In this document: in pieces, positions 20,391 through 33,192 of the stretch
Numbering within the stretch: position 1 is the first letter of the stretch
Layout: each line of letters starts with the position of its first letter
Assembly: GCA_026075535.2 (NCBI GenBank)
Contig: AP026540.1
Span: forward strand, 11,408,001 to 11,472,000
Reading direction: 5' to 3'
DNA: 64,000 nucleotides
Origin: Tricholoma matsutake
Taxonomy: Eukaryota > Basidiomycota > Agaricomycetes > Agaricales > Tricholomataceae
The notes under the pieces: generated by a model
What the model was told of the DNA's origin: nothing
Seen by the model: only the letters and a program-made list of their open reading frames with translations
The model's database searches: none
Position numbers and translations under genes: made by a program

Positions 20391-21585
20391 TGATAGGTCA
20401 TCTCCTTGGCCCAAGGACCGATTCACCACTTTAGCATCATTCTAATCACATCGGCTAACTCCTACGATGTCCCAGATGCAGCACGACCCAGTCTATCGAT
20501 CGCGATATCATATCGACCACGTCGAAACATCACCAGCGACATTGATTGTATCAAGAGCCCACATCGCACAACCTTAGGACTACCCCAAAAGTCCCTAAGA
20601 TCCCCCTACACCACCATCGAACATCCCCAATCAACTTTGAATAGCTGCAACCGGGATTGAGCATCGTCGACTGTCGTCGACCATCGTCGAGCGTCATCAA
20701 TCGATATCGAGAAACTACGAGCGACATCGGGTGCCACCTTTGTTATCTAAATGGTGGAAGACCATGCACTAGGACATATTCCAACTCATGCTCAAACCTG
20801 TTGATCATAGGTCAGCCTCGTTCCAAGTCCCTATCACGCACAGAACCCGCTGGACACATTATTGCGAGACTTAGCGCAGTTTATACACAAAGGACAGTCT
20901 CTTTTAGTTCTTTCCCTTTATTACTCTTTCATCATATGATATATATATATTTCTTGTTCGGATTCCAGTCTCCTTTATGGCCTTGTGCCTTAACTCATAT
21001 CTTTTGCCTCATGTTCTACACATGTTTCTCATTCCATTTTAGGAAGTTTCTTTAAAACATATAAAACTCTGTAGTATCTACTGGGAAATAGGAAGAAATC
21101 GTCTTCACATATCGTCTCGTATACAGTTCTAAGCATCTGATCAACTTTCTAAAAACAAGCTAAGTCTCTGTGGGTTTTCTCGATCAACGAGAAACCTCTG
21201 CGATAGTCGCGTCCTTGATCCTCCCTCGATCCTCTCGTCATTAGTTCTAGCAACCCTTCCAACACTTCATAGCCATTTGCTGCATCCTTCATATACCATC
21301 GACCTATTGAAAGGTCCCCAGAATTCACATATTGACCATCGATGATAAACTCATTCGCTGTCAATCTTGTCGATCGCCCTCAATATCGATCGATACTCAG
21401 TTGGACCACGCCAAATGCCTTTGTCTCTCATAACACTACCTTCACGACTAGTACCAACTGGTCATCTTTCCACCAGTTGGGCCACAAACATTCGGAACGA
21501 CTCGCAACCTTCCTCTGACTTGTCGCAAATATCATCGATTGCCTCATCGGCAGTTTAGGTGGTTTTCCCGGGTTGAGTATCATCA
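20391..21585 (+). repeat. 5' LTR of C
   Basis: The LTR is 1195 bp, TGATAGGTC to AGTATCATCA. A TATATATAT run lies at about 20941. The 3' copy is 20 bp shorter because of a deletion in the ATCGTCGA-rich part (near 20660-20690). Confidence 0.9.
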
Positions 21586-21589
21586 TTTT

Positions 21590-21606
21590 TGGAGCCCACC
21601 ACGAGG
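21590..21606 (+). promoter_or_regulatory. Candidate tRNA primer-binding site of C
   Basis: TGGAGCCCACCACGAGG lies 4 nt after the 5' LTR and starts with TGG, as the complement of a tRNA CCA end would. No matching complement was found within the LTR, so C seems to use a tRNA, unlike A and B. The tRNA was not identified. Confidence 0.45.
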
Positions 21607-21917
21607 GTTTCTGAATCATTTCATCGTCGGACCAACCTCGACTTCCTCGGCTTAGGCCAACACAAGCGAGAACCCTTCATATCAATACTCGCCACGCCTT
21701 CGAATCTCTCGAACAATCGGGAGACATTCTAATTCCAGTTTCCGAAGCAGAATCTACTCATTGTAGACTATTTCCTTCACCTATATCATCACCTTCCACA
21801 TCATCATCTACCTCTTCATCATCATCATCGACCTCTTCATTTATCCTTCCAACAACTTCGACACCTCTACCATCTATTACACAAGTCTTAACCCCTACCC
21901 CTAGAGTCATCGCATTC

Positions 21918-24179
21918 ATGACTACCCAAACCGCGATGCCAGCTTGTGGGCACTCGACCGCTCTGAAATTTGACCCGACTCAGCCTCGAGAGCTTTGACA
22001 ATACTTTGAAGAGCTTGAACTGTTATTCCCGACCTGCGGCATTACTGAATCGAATCTAATGAAGAAACACGCTTGTTGCTACCTCGACATCGACTCTTCA
22101 GAACTCTGGGAATCGCTTCCAGAGTATCAATCTGGCACATCATTCAATGAATTTAGAACAGCAGTACACAAACTCTATCCCAGCTCAGAAGACGATCGCA
22201 AGTGGAGCATATCGGACATGGACAAATTAGTGGGAGAACAGCTACGCGTTGGGATATTCGACGCGAGTGATCTAGGAATGTATTATCGTGTGTTCTACAA
22301 CATTACTCACTTTTTGCGAGCAAAGAATAGGATCTCGGAAGCCGAGCAAAGCAGAGCTTATGTTCAAGGATTCCAACCTGGCTTATGGACTCGAATCGCT
22401 CGATGACTCGAACTCAAGTTCCCTGACCATTATCCCGACGATCCATATCCACTCAACGACATTCACGACACGGCAAAATTTGTACTAGCAGGCTCCAACA
22501 CATCGAACTCAGTAATCCACCAATCAACTTCCTCATCGCACTCAACATTGAACATCAGAAATACAGTCACCTTGTCACCTGGAACTATTACGATTAAAAC
22601 CGAAGATCTAAATGCGATGTTCAAACGATTCGCTAGCACCATCGCTATGCATATCGCAGGTACTAAAAATCCTCGGACTAATTCGGCAGACAGACAGGCA
22701 CACATCGATGCACTCCTTTGCATATTTTGCGGTTTATTGGGACATTTTATTCCCGACTGTATGGTTTGTCAGTTGTACTTGAACGAAGGGAAGTGTAAGC
22801 GAAATGCAGAAGGAAAGATCATACTTCCAAACAGACAATTCACCCCTCAAAGTATCCCTGGCAGGTTTATCAAGGAATGGATCGATGAATGGTGGAAACG
22901 CAACCCAGACACAACCCCAGCAGCCACACTTTTATTCAGCATCGCACCATCGGCACCTTCAACTTCGACTAGTTCAACCTCGGCTGCAATCACTTCGATA
23001 ACAGAATCCAACGCCGTTTCTACATTGGGATTGGAGACGAAAGGCATTTATCATAACTCGACGTTGACAGCTGACTCCGAAGATAGAATAGCGGCTCTCG
23101 AGCGTGAAATATTCGCGCTTTGAAGTGGTTGACCATTTTCGTGTCCAAACAAAGAGGTTCAAAATTTGGTTCTGGCCACGACAACCCCCGTCCCTGCATC
23201 GTCAACATCTACTGCTCCAGTCCCACCACCCTCAACATCTTCATCGACAATGGTCAACCCTTCGACTTCAACTACTGCTCCAACATTGACATCGACGTCT
23301 CCCGCATCGACCACTTCGCCATCGACCACCATACCCCCAATGCAAACCTCGGTACACCCATACGTGTCAGTCAGGGAGAACGCCTATCTGCCACCACACA
23401 AAAGGAACTTTGCTGGCGCATCGAAGGGTAAGGAAATAGACGGACCATCATATGCGACACAGGCACTGGTACAGAACGAGAAAATCGTGCACGATATATT
23501 TGCACGCTCGATGAAGATGCCGATCATCATGCTGACATCTGAAGAATTACTCTCACTTTCACCCGAGGTTCGAACAAAATGGAGAGAACAGGTCACACTG
23601 AAACAAGTCCCACAATCTGGAAACAATGTGATGAACCTGTTTAGTCCCAATGCAATCATTGTGCCTGACCCATACGGGACCTATATTAGCAGTCTCCGAC
23701 CCAGTGAAATCCCTCAGCCTTTCGTCGTCGCTAAAGAAACTTCATCGATTAGATCAGTTATTATGGATGTCCATGGTAACAACCAGGTAGAAAGTGTCGT
23801 CGATCCTGGTTCCTCGATTATATTGATGGCCGAAGATGTTTGCCATGAACTCGGTCTAGCATACGACTCCTTGATTAGGCTTCCAATGCAGTCTGCCAAC
23901 AGGACTGTGGACGAAACACTCGGTTTAGCATGCAACGTGCCCTGCGATCTCGGTGGAATCACCCTATACATGCAGATACATATTATTCAGGACCTGGCTT
24001 ACAATATTCTACTCAGACAACCTTTCGACATCTTAACAGAAAGCATCATTAGAAACTATCAGAACGAAGCACAAACCATCACAATATGCGATCCAAACTC
24101 AACTCAGACCGCTACTGTTCCCTCAATACCTCGATTGCACCATCGTCGAAAAGCAGTTCGAGAGGATTTTCAGCGTTAG
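21918..24179 (+). pseudogene. gag-protease of C (several stops)
   Basis: The frame starts at ATG 21918 (MTTQTAMPACG). The capsid region runs to about 22680 (KFDPTQPREL, QYFEELELLFP, EFRTAVHKLYP), followed by a zinc knuckle CIFCGLLGHFIPDC (22720-22760), a Ser/Thr/Pro-rich linker, and an aspartic protease with VVDPGSSIILM (about 23800) and a hydrophobic tail ending at TAG 24177-24179. Gag and protease share one phase. Stops within (near 21998, 22402, 23120 and 23128) are TGA. Pol continues in another phase, overlapping from about 24086. Confidence 0.85.
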
Positions 24180-27100
24180 AGAATGAAATTTCAGAACAGT
24201 GCGCTTTCATTATCTCGTTCGACTCTTCTGACTCCTCTATATTTATCGAGTGCACTGCAAATATCCCTGAAATCAACTCCTCCGAAGAATTATCTGCGAC
24301 ACTTTCTGACTTATATTTATCTGCGTGCGACAAGTTCCACATTCCTCGAAATGCCTCGATGGTGTTTATACCTATGCAAACTTCTTCACTGTATGTATCC
24401 CCTTCCTCAGTTATTTCCGACAATCCACAGTCTAGTTATTTATTGATGAAGAAAGAGTATAAACCAGTCACACAGAAGGTCCATCCAATAGTGGCCGGAC
24501 TACCTGATCATTTTAGAATTATTTGACGCATCGAGGGTGATCCCCTCAAAGACATGCCTCCACTAAATCCCCATCCTCCAATATTCAAACCATCTCCTCG
24601 ATATAACCTTGAACGCAAAAACATCATCGATCGAAATCATCCAGGCGATTCTTATGGCCTCAAGAAGGAGACCTCATGCATGACTTCATTCAAAACCAGC
24701 AAGCAGGGTTCGCATGGACCAAAAATGAATGAGGAAGGTTTCGACCCGATTTCTTCCCCCCTATCAAGTTCCTAGTCATCCCTCATACCCCTTGGGTCGA
24801 ACGCAATATCCCCATACCGCCCGGTTTGTATGAACAGATTTGCGAGATGCTGAAAAAGAAGATCGAAGCAGGAGTCTACGAGTCGTTGAACTCATCATAC
24901 TGATCACGATGGTTTTGCGTTGTGAAGAAAGATGCAAAATTGCTCCGAATAGTCCACAGCCTCAAGCTGCTAAACCAAGTTACAATTCAGCATTCAGGCG
25001 TTGTCCCAATCCCCAAGCATTTAGCTGAACAGTTTGGAGGATGAGCTTGTGGTGGAATGTTGCATTTATATGTTGCATTTGACAAAAGGCTCGTATCTGA
25101 ATCCTCTCGAGATCTAACGACTTTCCAGACCCCATTTGGCGCACTTCAAATCGTCACCATACCGATGGGTTGGACAAACTTGATTCCAATCCTACACAAC
25201 GATGTAACTTTCATCCTACAACCCGAGGTCCCTCACATCAGGATCCCGTATATCGACGACACACCGGTGAAGGGTCTGAAATCGGAATATCGAACGATCG
25301 GTGGGTCTTATGAAACAATCGTCAACAACTCAGGCATTCGACGATTTGTATGGGAGCATTTCGAGAACCTAAATCACATCGTCCAGCACATGAAGTATTG
25401 TGGTGGGACGTTCTCTGGACCGAAATTATTTGCTTGTGTCCCCGAGATAATCATTTTAGGTCATCGATGCAATATTCAAGGCCGAATGGCTGACCCGATG
25501 CGTATCAATAAGATCCAGAAATGGGGTCCGTGTCATACGCTCACAGAAGTTAAGGCATTCTTAGGAACAATTGGAGTTTGTTGAATTTTCATCCAGAGTT
25601 TCGCACATCAAGCAGCTGCGCTAATCAATCTTACTCGAAAAGATGTGCCCTTCAAATTTGGCCCATCTCAGGTAGCAGCGCAAGAAGATCTCAAGCATGC
25701 GCTCCTAAACTCACCAGCGATTCAAGCCCTTGACTATACCTTGAACGCCCCAGTAATCCTCGCAGTCGACACATCGAGCATCGCCATCGGCTATTTCCTA
25801 ACGCAATGCGACCGCGATAACCCTCGAAAGTCGATTCAGCTCGATCACGCTCAACAACCATGAATCACAGTGTTTGCAACCGAAACTCAAGCTTTATGGT
25901 CTATATCGAGCCCTTGGGGCACTTGGTTTATACTTGATAGGGGTACAAAACCTTATCATCGAGGTCGATGTGAGGTATATCAAAGGCATGCTCTCAAATC
26001 CCGATATCACGCCTAGCGCTAGCATAAACCGATGGATAGTTTCCATTCTAACATTCCACTTCACGCTAGTTCATGTTGCAGGTATGCACCATGGGCTGGA
26101 CGGTCTTTTGCAACGTCCTCGACAAATCAAAGACGATGATGTCGAAGTAGAAGAAGAATTCGGCGACTGGATCGACAAACTACACAGTTTCGTTCACCAA
26201 ATCAACCCAATCTTGATTCGACCTTTCCCCTCTCACATGACTTATCCCACTTTCACCCAAGCTTCGGATTTCAGTAAGGGGGAGGACGTTTCATATGAAG
26301 ACATACCTAGATCGGACAAATCAAAGAAAGAAGACGAACAATTACTGCTCGTTCATCAATGGCTAGATGATATGGTGCAACCCCCACATCTATCAGACAC
26401 AGAGTACGCTACCTTTGTGCGATATTGCACTGAGTTCTTCATAGATTCCAGAAAACTATGGCGAAAAGATCATCACGGCGAACACAAGATCATCGCGATT
26501 CCAGACTGTCACATCGATATTATCTGCTCGTTGCACGACCATATCAGCCACAAAATGATCTTCGCCATGAAGTCTCACGTCGCACTACGATTCTGGTGGC
26601 CCAACCTGAAAGCCGATATTGCATGGTACATCTGAACGTGCCACTACTGTCAGTTGCAACAAACTCGAAATCTTCTTATTCCACCAATTGTCGCCACACC
26701 CGCTCCTCTATTCGGAAAAGTCTACATCGACACAATGCACATGCCGCCTTCTGGCGGATATCGCTATATAGTACAAGGTCGATGTTCAATATCGTACTGG
26801 CCGGAGTTCAGGATGCTTCGCAACAAAACAGCGAAGACCATCGGCGATTAGATCTTCGAAGAAATCATTTGTCATTGGGGCTCGCTTTATGAGATCATTA
26901 CTGACAATGGTGCAGCATTCCTTTCTGCTCTCGAGTATTTGTCGAAGCGATATCATATCAATCATATTTGTATAAGTGGGTACAATTCTCGTGCCAATGG
27001 CCTCGTTGAACGAGCCCACTTCGATGTATGACAATCACTCTACAAGGCCGTCGATGGTGATCAAACTCGATGGTCGGTTGGGACCTACTCGGTCTTTTGG

Positions 27101-27703
27101 GCAGAACGGGTCACAGTTTGAAAACAAATGGGCTGTTCGCCCTATTTTGCGATCACAGGTTCTCATCCACTCATCCCTCTCAGCATATCAGAAGCAACAT
27201 ATCTACAACCACCACCCGATTTGATACTCTCCTCCACCGATCTCATTGCCCGACGCGCTATCACACTACAGAAACACTCAACCGATCTCGAAGTACTCTA
27301 CTCTAGAGTCTACACTGCTCGATGAGAAGCTGCGAAACGCTTTGAAGAAGTTCACAAGCAAACAATTCGAGACTACAATTTCGAAAAAGGTGACCTCATA
27401 CTCATGTGAAACACACAGATCGAGAAAGCTCTTAATCGAAAAATGCGAGCTCAATATCTCGGCCCACTCATAGTCATCGCATGAAACTATGGTGGCGCTT
27501 ATATTCTTTGCAAGCTCGACAGTTCAGTTCTGCATCGACCAGTAGCTGCTTTCTAAGTTCTACCCTATCTAGCATGGAAATCAATTCCCCTTCCTCCGAA
27601 CTTCTTCGATATCGACGATCGTCGGCTCAAACAACTTTGAACAACATCGGACGTCAATGGAGACATCGACAAGGGCATTCCTGACCTCGACGAAGATGAA
27701 TAG
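24086..27703 (+). pseudogene. pol of C: RT, RNase H, integrase (many stops)
   Basis: The order is: a linker (24086-24530), reverse transcriptase with HTPWVERNIPIPPG, QTPFGALQIVTIPMGW and YIDDTPVKG (24780-25580), RNase H with AVDTSSIAIGYF and EVDVRYIKGML (25740-26100), an integrase zinc region (about 26500-26660), and a catalytic core with YIDTMHMP and ITDNGAAF (26725-26950), then a C-terminal module ending at TAG 27701-27703. At least ten stops interrupt it, nearly all TGA at Arg positions. A second copy of the polypurine tract is embedded at 26268-26286. Confidence 0.9.
26268..26286 (+). promoter_or_regulatory. Central polypurine tract candidate of C
   Basis: The 19-nt sequence ATTTCAGTAAGGGGGAGGA is identical to 29543-29561, the tract directly before the 3' LTR. 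It sits in pol between RNase H and integrase. Confidence 0.6.
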
Positions 27704-28029
27704 ACCATTTTTCTTTTCTTTTTCTACTTGCGATATTGAAACAAACTCTCGATTTTATAACAGTGTACTATTACAAGTTGCGATATCATTTGAAACGTGT
27801 TTGCGCAAGCTCAACGGGGTTTTTTGGCTATGAAGGAGTTCTGAGCCTTTCCCCTATGTCTCATTTTGATGAATCGTCCATCTTACTTTCTTTTTCTTTT
27901 TCTCTCCTATGTTTTTTTTCGCATATATCTTACATTTCCTGGCTTCGATCGCACACAATATTTCTCATTTCAAATTTATCTTGCTCAGACACAAGAAAAA
28001 CAATAAAATTTAAACAATAAAACAAAATT
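27704..28029. other. Spacer between C pol and the convergent antisense gene
   Basis: AT-rich sequence with T-rich tracts (for example TTTCTTTTTCTTTTTC near 27890) and AACAATAAAA near 28013 would hold both 3' ends. No gene is seen. Confidence 0.5.
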
Positions 28030-29413
28030 CTACTGGGACTCCTCCCATTTCCTCTCTAACACCTTGATCTCCTCCATCAGCACTTCCACTTCCAACTTTT
28101 TTTGCACCAGGACTTCCGCCAAATACCGACAATGGAGTCTTGCTGCATCTGACTGCGTCATCTCGTCCTCCACCGCCATCGACGCCCCCTCAACCATACC
28201 CGTGACCTCGGGTTCAACTTCTCGCGCTCTCGCTTTCCCCTTCCCCTTCCCCTTGTCATTCTCAGCCGACTTTGCCTTTGCCTTCGTTGTGCATTTCGGG
28301 CGCTCGTCGACTTTTGAGGGCCTGGCCTCTGCGTTTTGGATGGGCTGGATAGCCCGGATGCATATCACTAAGTAATCATACAGATTAGCAATTGTATTGG
28401 TTATGCAGAAGAATCACTTACTACATCTGGGAGTCGACAACTGCGTCGACTCCACATTATCCTTTGTAGCTCACTTGGAGCTCGCCTTCTTCCTCGACTC
28501 GCCTCGTCGGAGTCCTCGCCTCGACACTCCCTCCCAGTAGCACCCCTGTAGCCCTTGAGTGCATCGCTTGCACTTTGGGGCGCCCTCCTCAACGATACAC
28601 TCCTGAGTCATCCTTAGTCCAGCGCATCGATCACACTAAAGCAATATCGAAGGCATGATTAGCCTGAATGATATTGAAAGAAAATGATGACTTACCGGCC
28701 CATGGAAGGTGATCAGCTCACCTTCCTCTACGTGCACCCACTTTGTGACCGCGGGCTCCTCATCCAGTTCATCCTCGCCTTCCTCCTCATCGTCCATCTC
28801 GTCTGCCTTCCTCTTCTCGATGATCTGCTCGACATCTGGTAGGTCATCGACCAGATGCGCTGCTTCGTCCGTGGCCTCGTCCCGATTGATCGAGAGGCAC
28901 ATCAGCTCGAGCGCAGCTGTACGATCATGGAATTCGTCCTTCGACATGCTTTTTGCTTGGACTTCGGCCAAAAATGCCCGACGCACCTTGACAGTGCCTC
29001 CCATCGCTCCTCGATCCTCTTCACTTTGGCCTCAACGGCCACCTGCCAAGCCTCTCTCTCCTCCTCTCTCTTCCTCTCTTCCTCGACCTTGCTCAAATAC
29101 TCTTCAAAAAGATACTTCCCACCCCAGGAAACCCAATCCTCATGAGCGAAAGGTGCAAAGAGGCCAATTGCCTCGTCCAACGTAGCCTGCACACGGTCGT
29201 CGCGTGCCTCATTGAACGATCCGATAACATCGTTGTATTCAGCCTATCAACGAGGTTAGGAAGCAGATAAACAAAGAAAACAAAAAGACATACCATTTTC
29301 TCACAAAAAGCATGACCCCACACCTCGAAGTCGAGTTCTTTGGCTTTGCCAGCCTCAGGCATCAATTTCGCTTGGTCGAGGATGGGAAGAGCAAGTTCGG
29401 CAAGGATGGACAT
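28030..29413 (-). CDS. Antisense gene of C: spliced charged protein with six-cysteine cluster
   Basis: The minus-strand gene starts at ATG 29413 (MSILAELALPILDQ). The first intron (GTATGT donor) joins EKM to AEYND. The second exon has an EEERKREEEREAW coiled-coil-like part, then apparently a 1-nt frameshift near 29,000, a DEEEGEDELDEE acidic stretch and GELITFHGP. An intron (GTAAGT...TTTAG, about 28695-28635) leads to CDRC...C and CKRC...C, spacing CX2CX8CX8CX2CX6C. Another intron leads to a Lys-rich last exon ending in a coiled-coil-like stretch (ELLKER type) and KWEESQ. One TGA (SSK-stop) could be a changed Arg codon. The gene lies between pol and the 3' LTR, starting about 150 bp from the LTR. 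Its position and make-up parallel the antisense gene of A2. The function is unknown. Confidence 0.55.
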
Positions 29414-29542
29414 GTTGTTGAGGAGGTGGAGGGAAGAGATTGAATGGAAAGAGAAAAGTTCAAACCATGACACGTCTTAAATCAATGATCAACAATGTCA
29501 CATGACCCAGTTATTTTGGCTCGACTGACCAGGACAGTCAGA

Positions 29543-29561
29543 ATTTCAGTAAGGGGGAGGA
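29543..29561 (+). promoter_or_regulatory. Polypurine tract of C
   Basis: ATTTCAGTAAGGGGGAGGA abuts the 3' LTR and is the expected primer for plus-strand synthesis. Confidence 0.75.
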
Positions 29562-30736
29562 TGATAGGTCGTCTCCTTGGCCCAAGGACCGATTCACCAC
29601 TTTAGCATCATTCTAATCACATCGGCTAACTCCTATGACGTCCCAGATGCAGCATGACCCAGTCTATCGATCACGATATCATATCGACCACGTCGAAACA
29701 TCACCAGCGACATCGATCGTATCAAGAGCCCACATCGCACAACCTTAGGACTACCCCGAAAGTCCCTAAGATCCCCCTACACCACCATCAAATATCCCCA
29801 ATCAACTTCGAACAGCTGCAACCATGATCGACCATCGTCGAGTGTCATCGATCGATATTGAGAAACTACGAGCAACATTGAGCACTGCCTTCGTTATCTA
29901 AATGGTGGAAGACCATGCACTAGGACATATTCCAACTCGTGCTCAAACCTGTTGATCATAGGTCAGCCTTGTTCCAAGTCCCTATCGTGCACAGAACCCG
30001 CTGGACACATTATTGCGAGACTTAGCGCAGTTTATACACAAAGGACAGTCTCTTTTAGTTCTTTCCCTTTATTACTCTTTCATCATATGATATATATATC
30101 TTTCTTGTTCGGATTCCAGTCTCCTTTATGGCCTTGTGCCTTAACTCATATCTTTTGCCTCATGTTCTACACATGTTTCTCATTCCATTTTAGGAAGTTT
30201 CTTTAAAACATATAAAACTCTGTAGTATCTATGGGGAAATAGGAAGAAATCGTCTTCACATATCGTCTTGTATACAGTTCTAAGCATCCGATCAACTTTC
30301 TAAAAACAAGCTAAGTCTCTGGGGGTTTTCTTGATCAACGAGAAACCTCTGTGATAGTCGCGTCCTCGATCCTCCCTTGATCCTCTCATCATTAGTTCTA
30401 GCAACCCTTCCAACACTTCATAGCCATTTGCCACATCCTTCATATACCATCGACCTATTGAAAGGTCCCCAGAATTCACATATCGACCATTGACGATAAA
30501 CTCGTTCACCATCGATCTCGTCGATCGCCCTCGATATTGATTGATACTCGGTCGGACCGCACCAAACGCCTTCATCTCTCATAACACTACCTTCACGACT
30601 AGTACCAACTGGTCATCTTTCCACCGGTTGGGCCATGAACATTTGGAATGACTCGCAACCTTCCTCTGACTCATCGCAAATATCATCGATTGCCTCATCG
30701 GCAGTTTAGGTGGTTTTCCTGGGTTGAGTATCATCA
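29562..30736 (+). repeat. 3' LTR of C
   Basis: This is a 1175-bp partner of 20391-21585. Many differences are C/T or G/A at CpG sites, so C is older than B. Confidence 0.9.
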
Positions 30737-30740
30737 CCGG

Positions 30741-31657
30741 TAGTCGACACAAAGTTGGAGACTCCCATCCTTTTTCTTGACAAAGAGTATAGGAGTGCCA
30801 TGAGGGGATTTGGAGGGGCAGATGAAGGCTGAACGAACATTTTCTTCAATGAATATTTGGAGGCCCTCGAGCTCAGAGGGAGAGAGGGAGTACATGTGAC
30901 CTGGAGGTGGGGGAGCATTATCCTCCATCTCTATCTTGAGGTTGTAGGGATGGTGTGGAGGAAGGGTGTCAGCTTTTTGTTTATTGAAAACATCTGCAAA
31001 TTTGTGATATTCTTCTGGAACATCAGAAAGGTCCAGTGGATTTCCAGACACTGCCGAGGATTTAGCCGCCAGTCCTTCCAGGGAGAATGACATCTGAAAG
31101 GCAACAGCCCCAGGAAGTTTGCTTGCGTGCATGTAAGTGGTGGCATTGATGAAAGAGATCTCAGGAGGTACAAGTTTTGAGGGTTTAGTGATTATGGGGT
31201 TTTTGTGGGTTTCCGCTGGAAGGTTCAGAGGTGAAGGTGACTCACACAAGTCGGAGGACGTCGAGGGGGCAGGACCTCTTTGAACTGCGGAATGGAAATT
31301 CATTTGGCCTGAAGACCAGTCAATCAACGGATTGTATTGCTTCAGCCAGTTATGACCAAGTACTGCAGAACAGGAAGAGTTCAGTGAGGTTACATAAAAT
31401 GTCAGATTGAACACTTCACCAGACAGAAAAGTGACTGGGAGTTCCACGACTTGAGTTATGGTGGAGTTACAAGTTCCATCAAATAGTCGGAGTCTGATCG
31501 GAGGAATGGTTTTGGTACTAAGTTGGTTGTCCCGCACAAATGATGAATCGAGGAAACAATGTGAGGAACCAGAGTCAATAAGAGTTTGGATTTTTAGGGA
31601 TTGTTTGGAAAGGGATAACAGGATGGTAAGGGATTCAGGATCAGAAAGAGCAGACAC
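30741..31657 (-). pseudogene. A2 pol, first part (protease and start of RT)
   Basis: On the minus strand there is a long open stretch (31657 to about 30734) with aspartic protease DSGSSHCFLDSSF (about 31580), a linker, and the start of reverse transcriptase (PYNLKIEMED, KKDGSL) up to DYR. Element C then interrupts and the reading continues at 20390. Here the protease aspartate is kept, unlike in A1. Confidence 0.85.
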
Positions 31658-31737
31658 ATTGAGATGGACATAAGCAGCCAGTTGGGAAAGGTCAATGCAA
31701 CCCTCAGCCCCAATGGCATGTTCCCGAGGGTTGCGGA

Positions 31738-32948
31738 CTATTTTTTTGGGTCCACAGAGTCCAGCTTGGACTCAGTGACTGCTGCAGCACAGGCTTTGGC
31801 CGCTTTGGACTTCAGACAATTCCTGGCTCCATGTCCTTTCTTGCTGCAGTAGAGGCAAAGTCCTTCCTTCATGCGGCATTCACGCTCATCTCCAGTTAGT
31901 TTACCGTCTTTCCCCAACTTGTCAGAAATAGAGTTTTTTGGCTTGTCCTTCTGGAAGTTGTTCTTTGACCCAGAGGAGCTGCTGGACGAGGATTGGTTGG
32001 TGTGGTTGGTGCTGGATGAGGGTTGGGTTTTGGACTGAGTGTTGGAATTGGAGCTAGGAGAACCTTTAGATTCCTTCTTTCCAGTGTGAGTGGAATTTCC
32101 GGGGTCTTTGTTTCTAAGCAGGTTTCTTCTTCCTGCATCCAATAGATGTTGTCAGCATCCTGGGCTTTAAGATGTAGGGATGCTAGAGTTTTGGGTCATC
32201 CCCCCCGTAAGACTTCTATGCGGAGACGGAGCAGAAGACCACAGAAATACCGGTCGCAAAGAGCGGCCTCATTCCAGTTGACCCGGGAAGCCAGTTCCCA
32301 GAAGTCCACATTATACTTCACTATTCTTCCACCTTTCTTCATCGTGAGTTCTGAAAGAGCCTTTTCCACGTCCCCGACAGGGTCGTGAGGACCAAAATTA
32401 CTTTCCAACTCACTAAGGAATACCTCGTAGTTCCACATCCAATGGGCAGAATTTGTTGGGTCGTTGAGTCCAGGTTCAAACCAGCTAAGAGCTGACCCTT
32501 TGAGGTAGGAAAGGATGAGTAGAATTTTCTTTTTGTCAGAGGTGAATACCTGAGGACGATCACGGAAGTGAAGGTTGCACAAGACTAGGAAGTCCCAAAA
32601 TTTCTGGGGATTAGCCCCGTCGAAAGTGTCAGGATCACAAACTTTGATCTTCTCAGTCTTGGGTGCTTGGTTCTGCTGGAGGGTTCAGAGACTATCCGAG
32701 AGCTCAAAGAGAGCATCAAGAAACCTATCTCCTGGATCAGGATTTCTGCCAACGGGAGGTAGAGGGTCATCAGGGTCATCAGGATCGGGGTCATCCCTAG
32801 GGCCATCAGGCCTGCTAGGGTTGTCAGGTCCACCGGGAAGTCCATCCTCTTTACCTGGACCTTCCTTGTTGAAGGGGTTAGGTTGCCCAACATTCTCTAC
32901 GTACTCAAGTGGAGTCGTATTCCAAGAGGTCTCCAGAGGTTGAGACAT
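31738..32948 (-). pseudogene. gag of A2
   Basis: The frame starts at ATG 32948 (MSQPLETSWN) and ends at 31738. It has a Pro/Gly/Asp-rich start, a capsid region (CNLHFRDRPQVF, LSYLKGSALSWFEPG, FLSELESNFGPHDPV), a Ser/Asn-rich linker, and a zinc knuckle CLYCSKKGHGARNC. Stops and phase changes (for example near 32690 and 32200) break it. The layout is the same as A1 6329-5113. Confidence 0.85.
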
Positions 32949-33179
32949 GACGTTAGCACTGATAGAGGGTGCTCCAGAACCAATTTGCCTGAAGATGTTG
33001 GATGGTCTGGTGGATGCACCAAAAGTCAAAATGTGTCTAGGGGAAGGAAGTATGGATCAGTGTATTGCTGATAATCCTGGTACCGTGCCAGCACAGCAGG
33101 AGTTTCTTGTAGTTTGTTGGGTTTGTGACTCAGTAGGAGTCATAAGTAAAGATGGGATGGGTTTGACGAGAGAAGTGAG

Positions 33180-33190
33180 AGTTTGTAAAT
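33180..33190 (-). promoter_or_regulatory. Self-priming primer-binding site of A2
   Basis: Two nt after the end of the 5' LTR on the minus strand lies ATTTACAAACT. It is the perfect 11-nt complement of AGTTTGTAAAT inside the LTR, about 33 nt downstream of a TATA-like box. No TGG-starting tRNA site is seen there. In Tf1/sushi-group chromoviruses the first 11 nt of the mRNA fold back on such a site and prime reverse transcription. The same pair is present in A1 (6561-6571 and 6888-6898). Confidence 0.65.
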
Positions 33191-33192
33191 AC

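Larger units (their letters stand above)
20391..30736 (+). mobile_element. Ty3/gypsy element C, full length with accessory antisense gene
   Basis: A 10.35-kb plus-strand element is inserted in the A2 reverse transcriptase. The order is LTR (20391-21585), tRNA-type primer site, gag-protease in one phase, pol in a second phase, an antisense spliced gene (29413-28030), a polypurine tract and a 3' LTR (29562-30736). Its reverse transcriptase has YIDD followed by PVKG and its protease has DPGS, features of a gypsy lineage widespread in Agaricomycetes. No chromodomain was seen. The numerous stops are mostly TGA replacing Arg. Confidence 0.9.

Noticed and set aside
20406..21055. Open frames in the 5' LTR of C
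   Set aside because: They lie wholly within an LTR and are repeated in its partner, with no recognisable protein.
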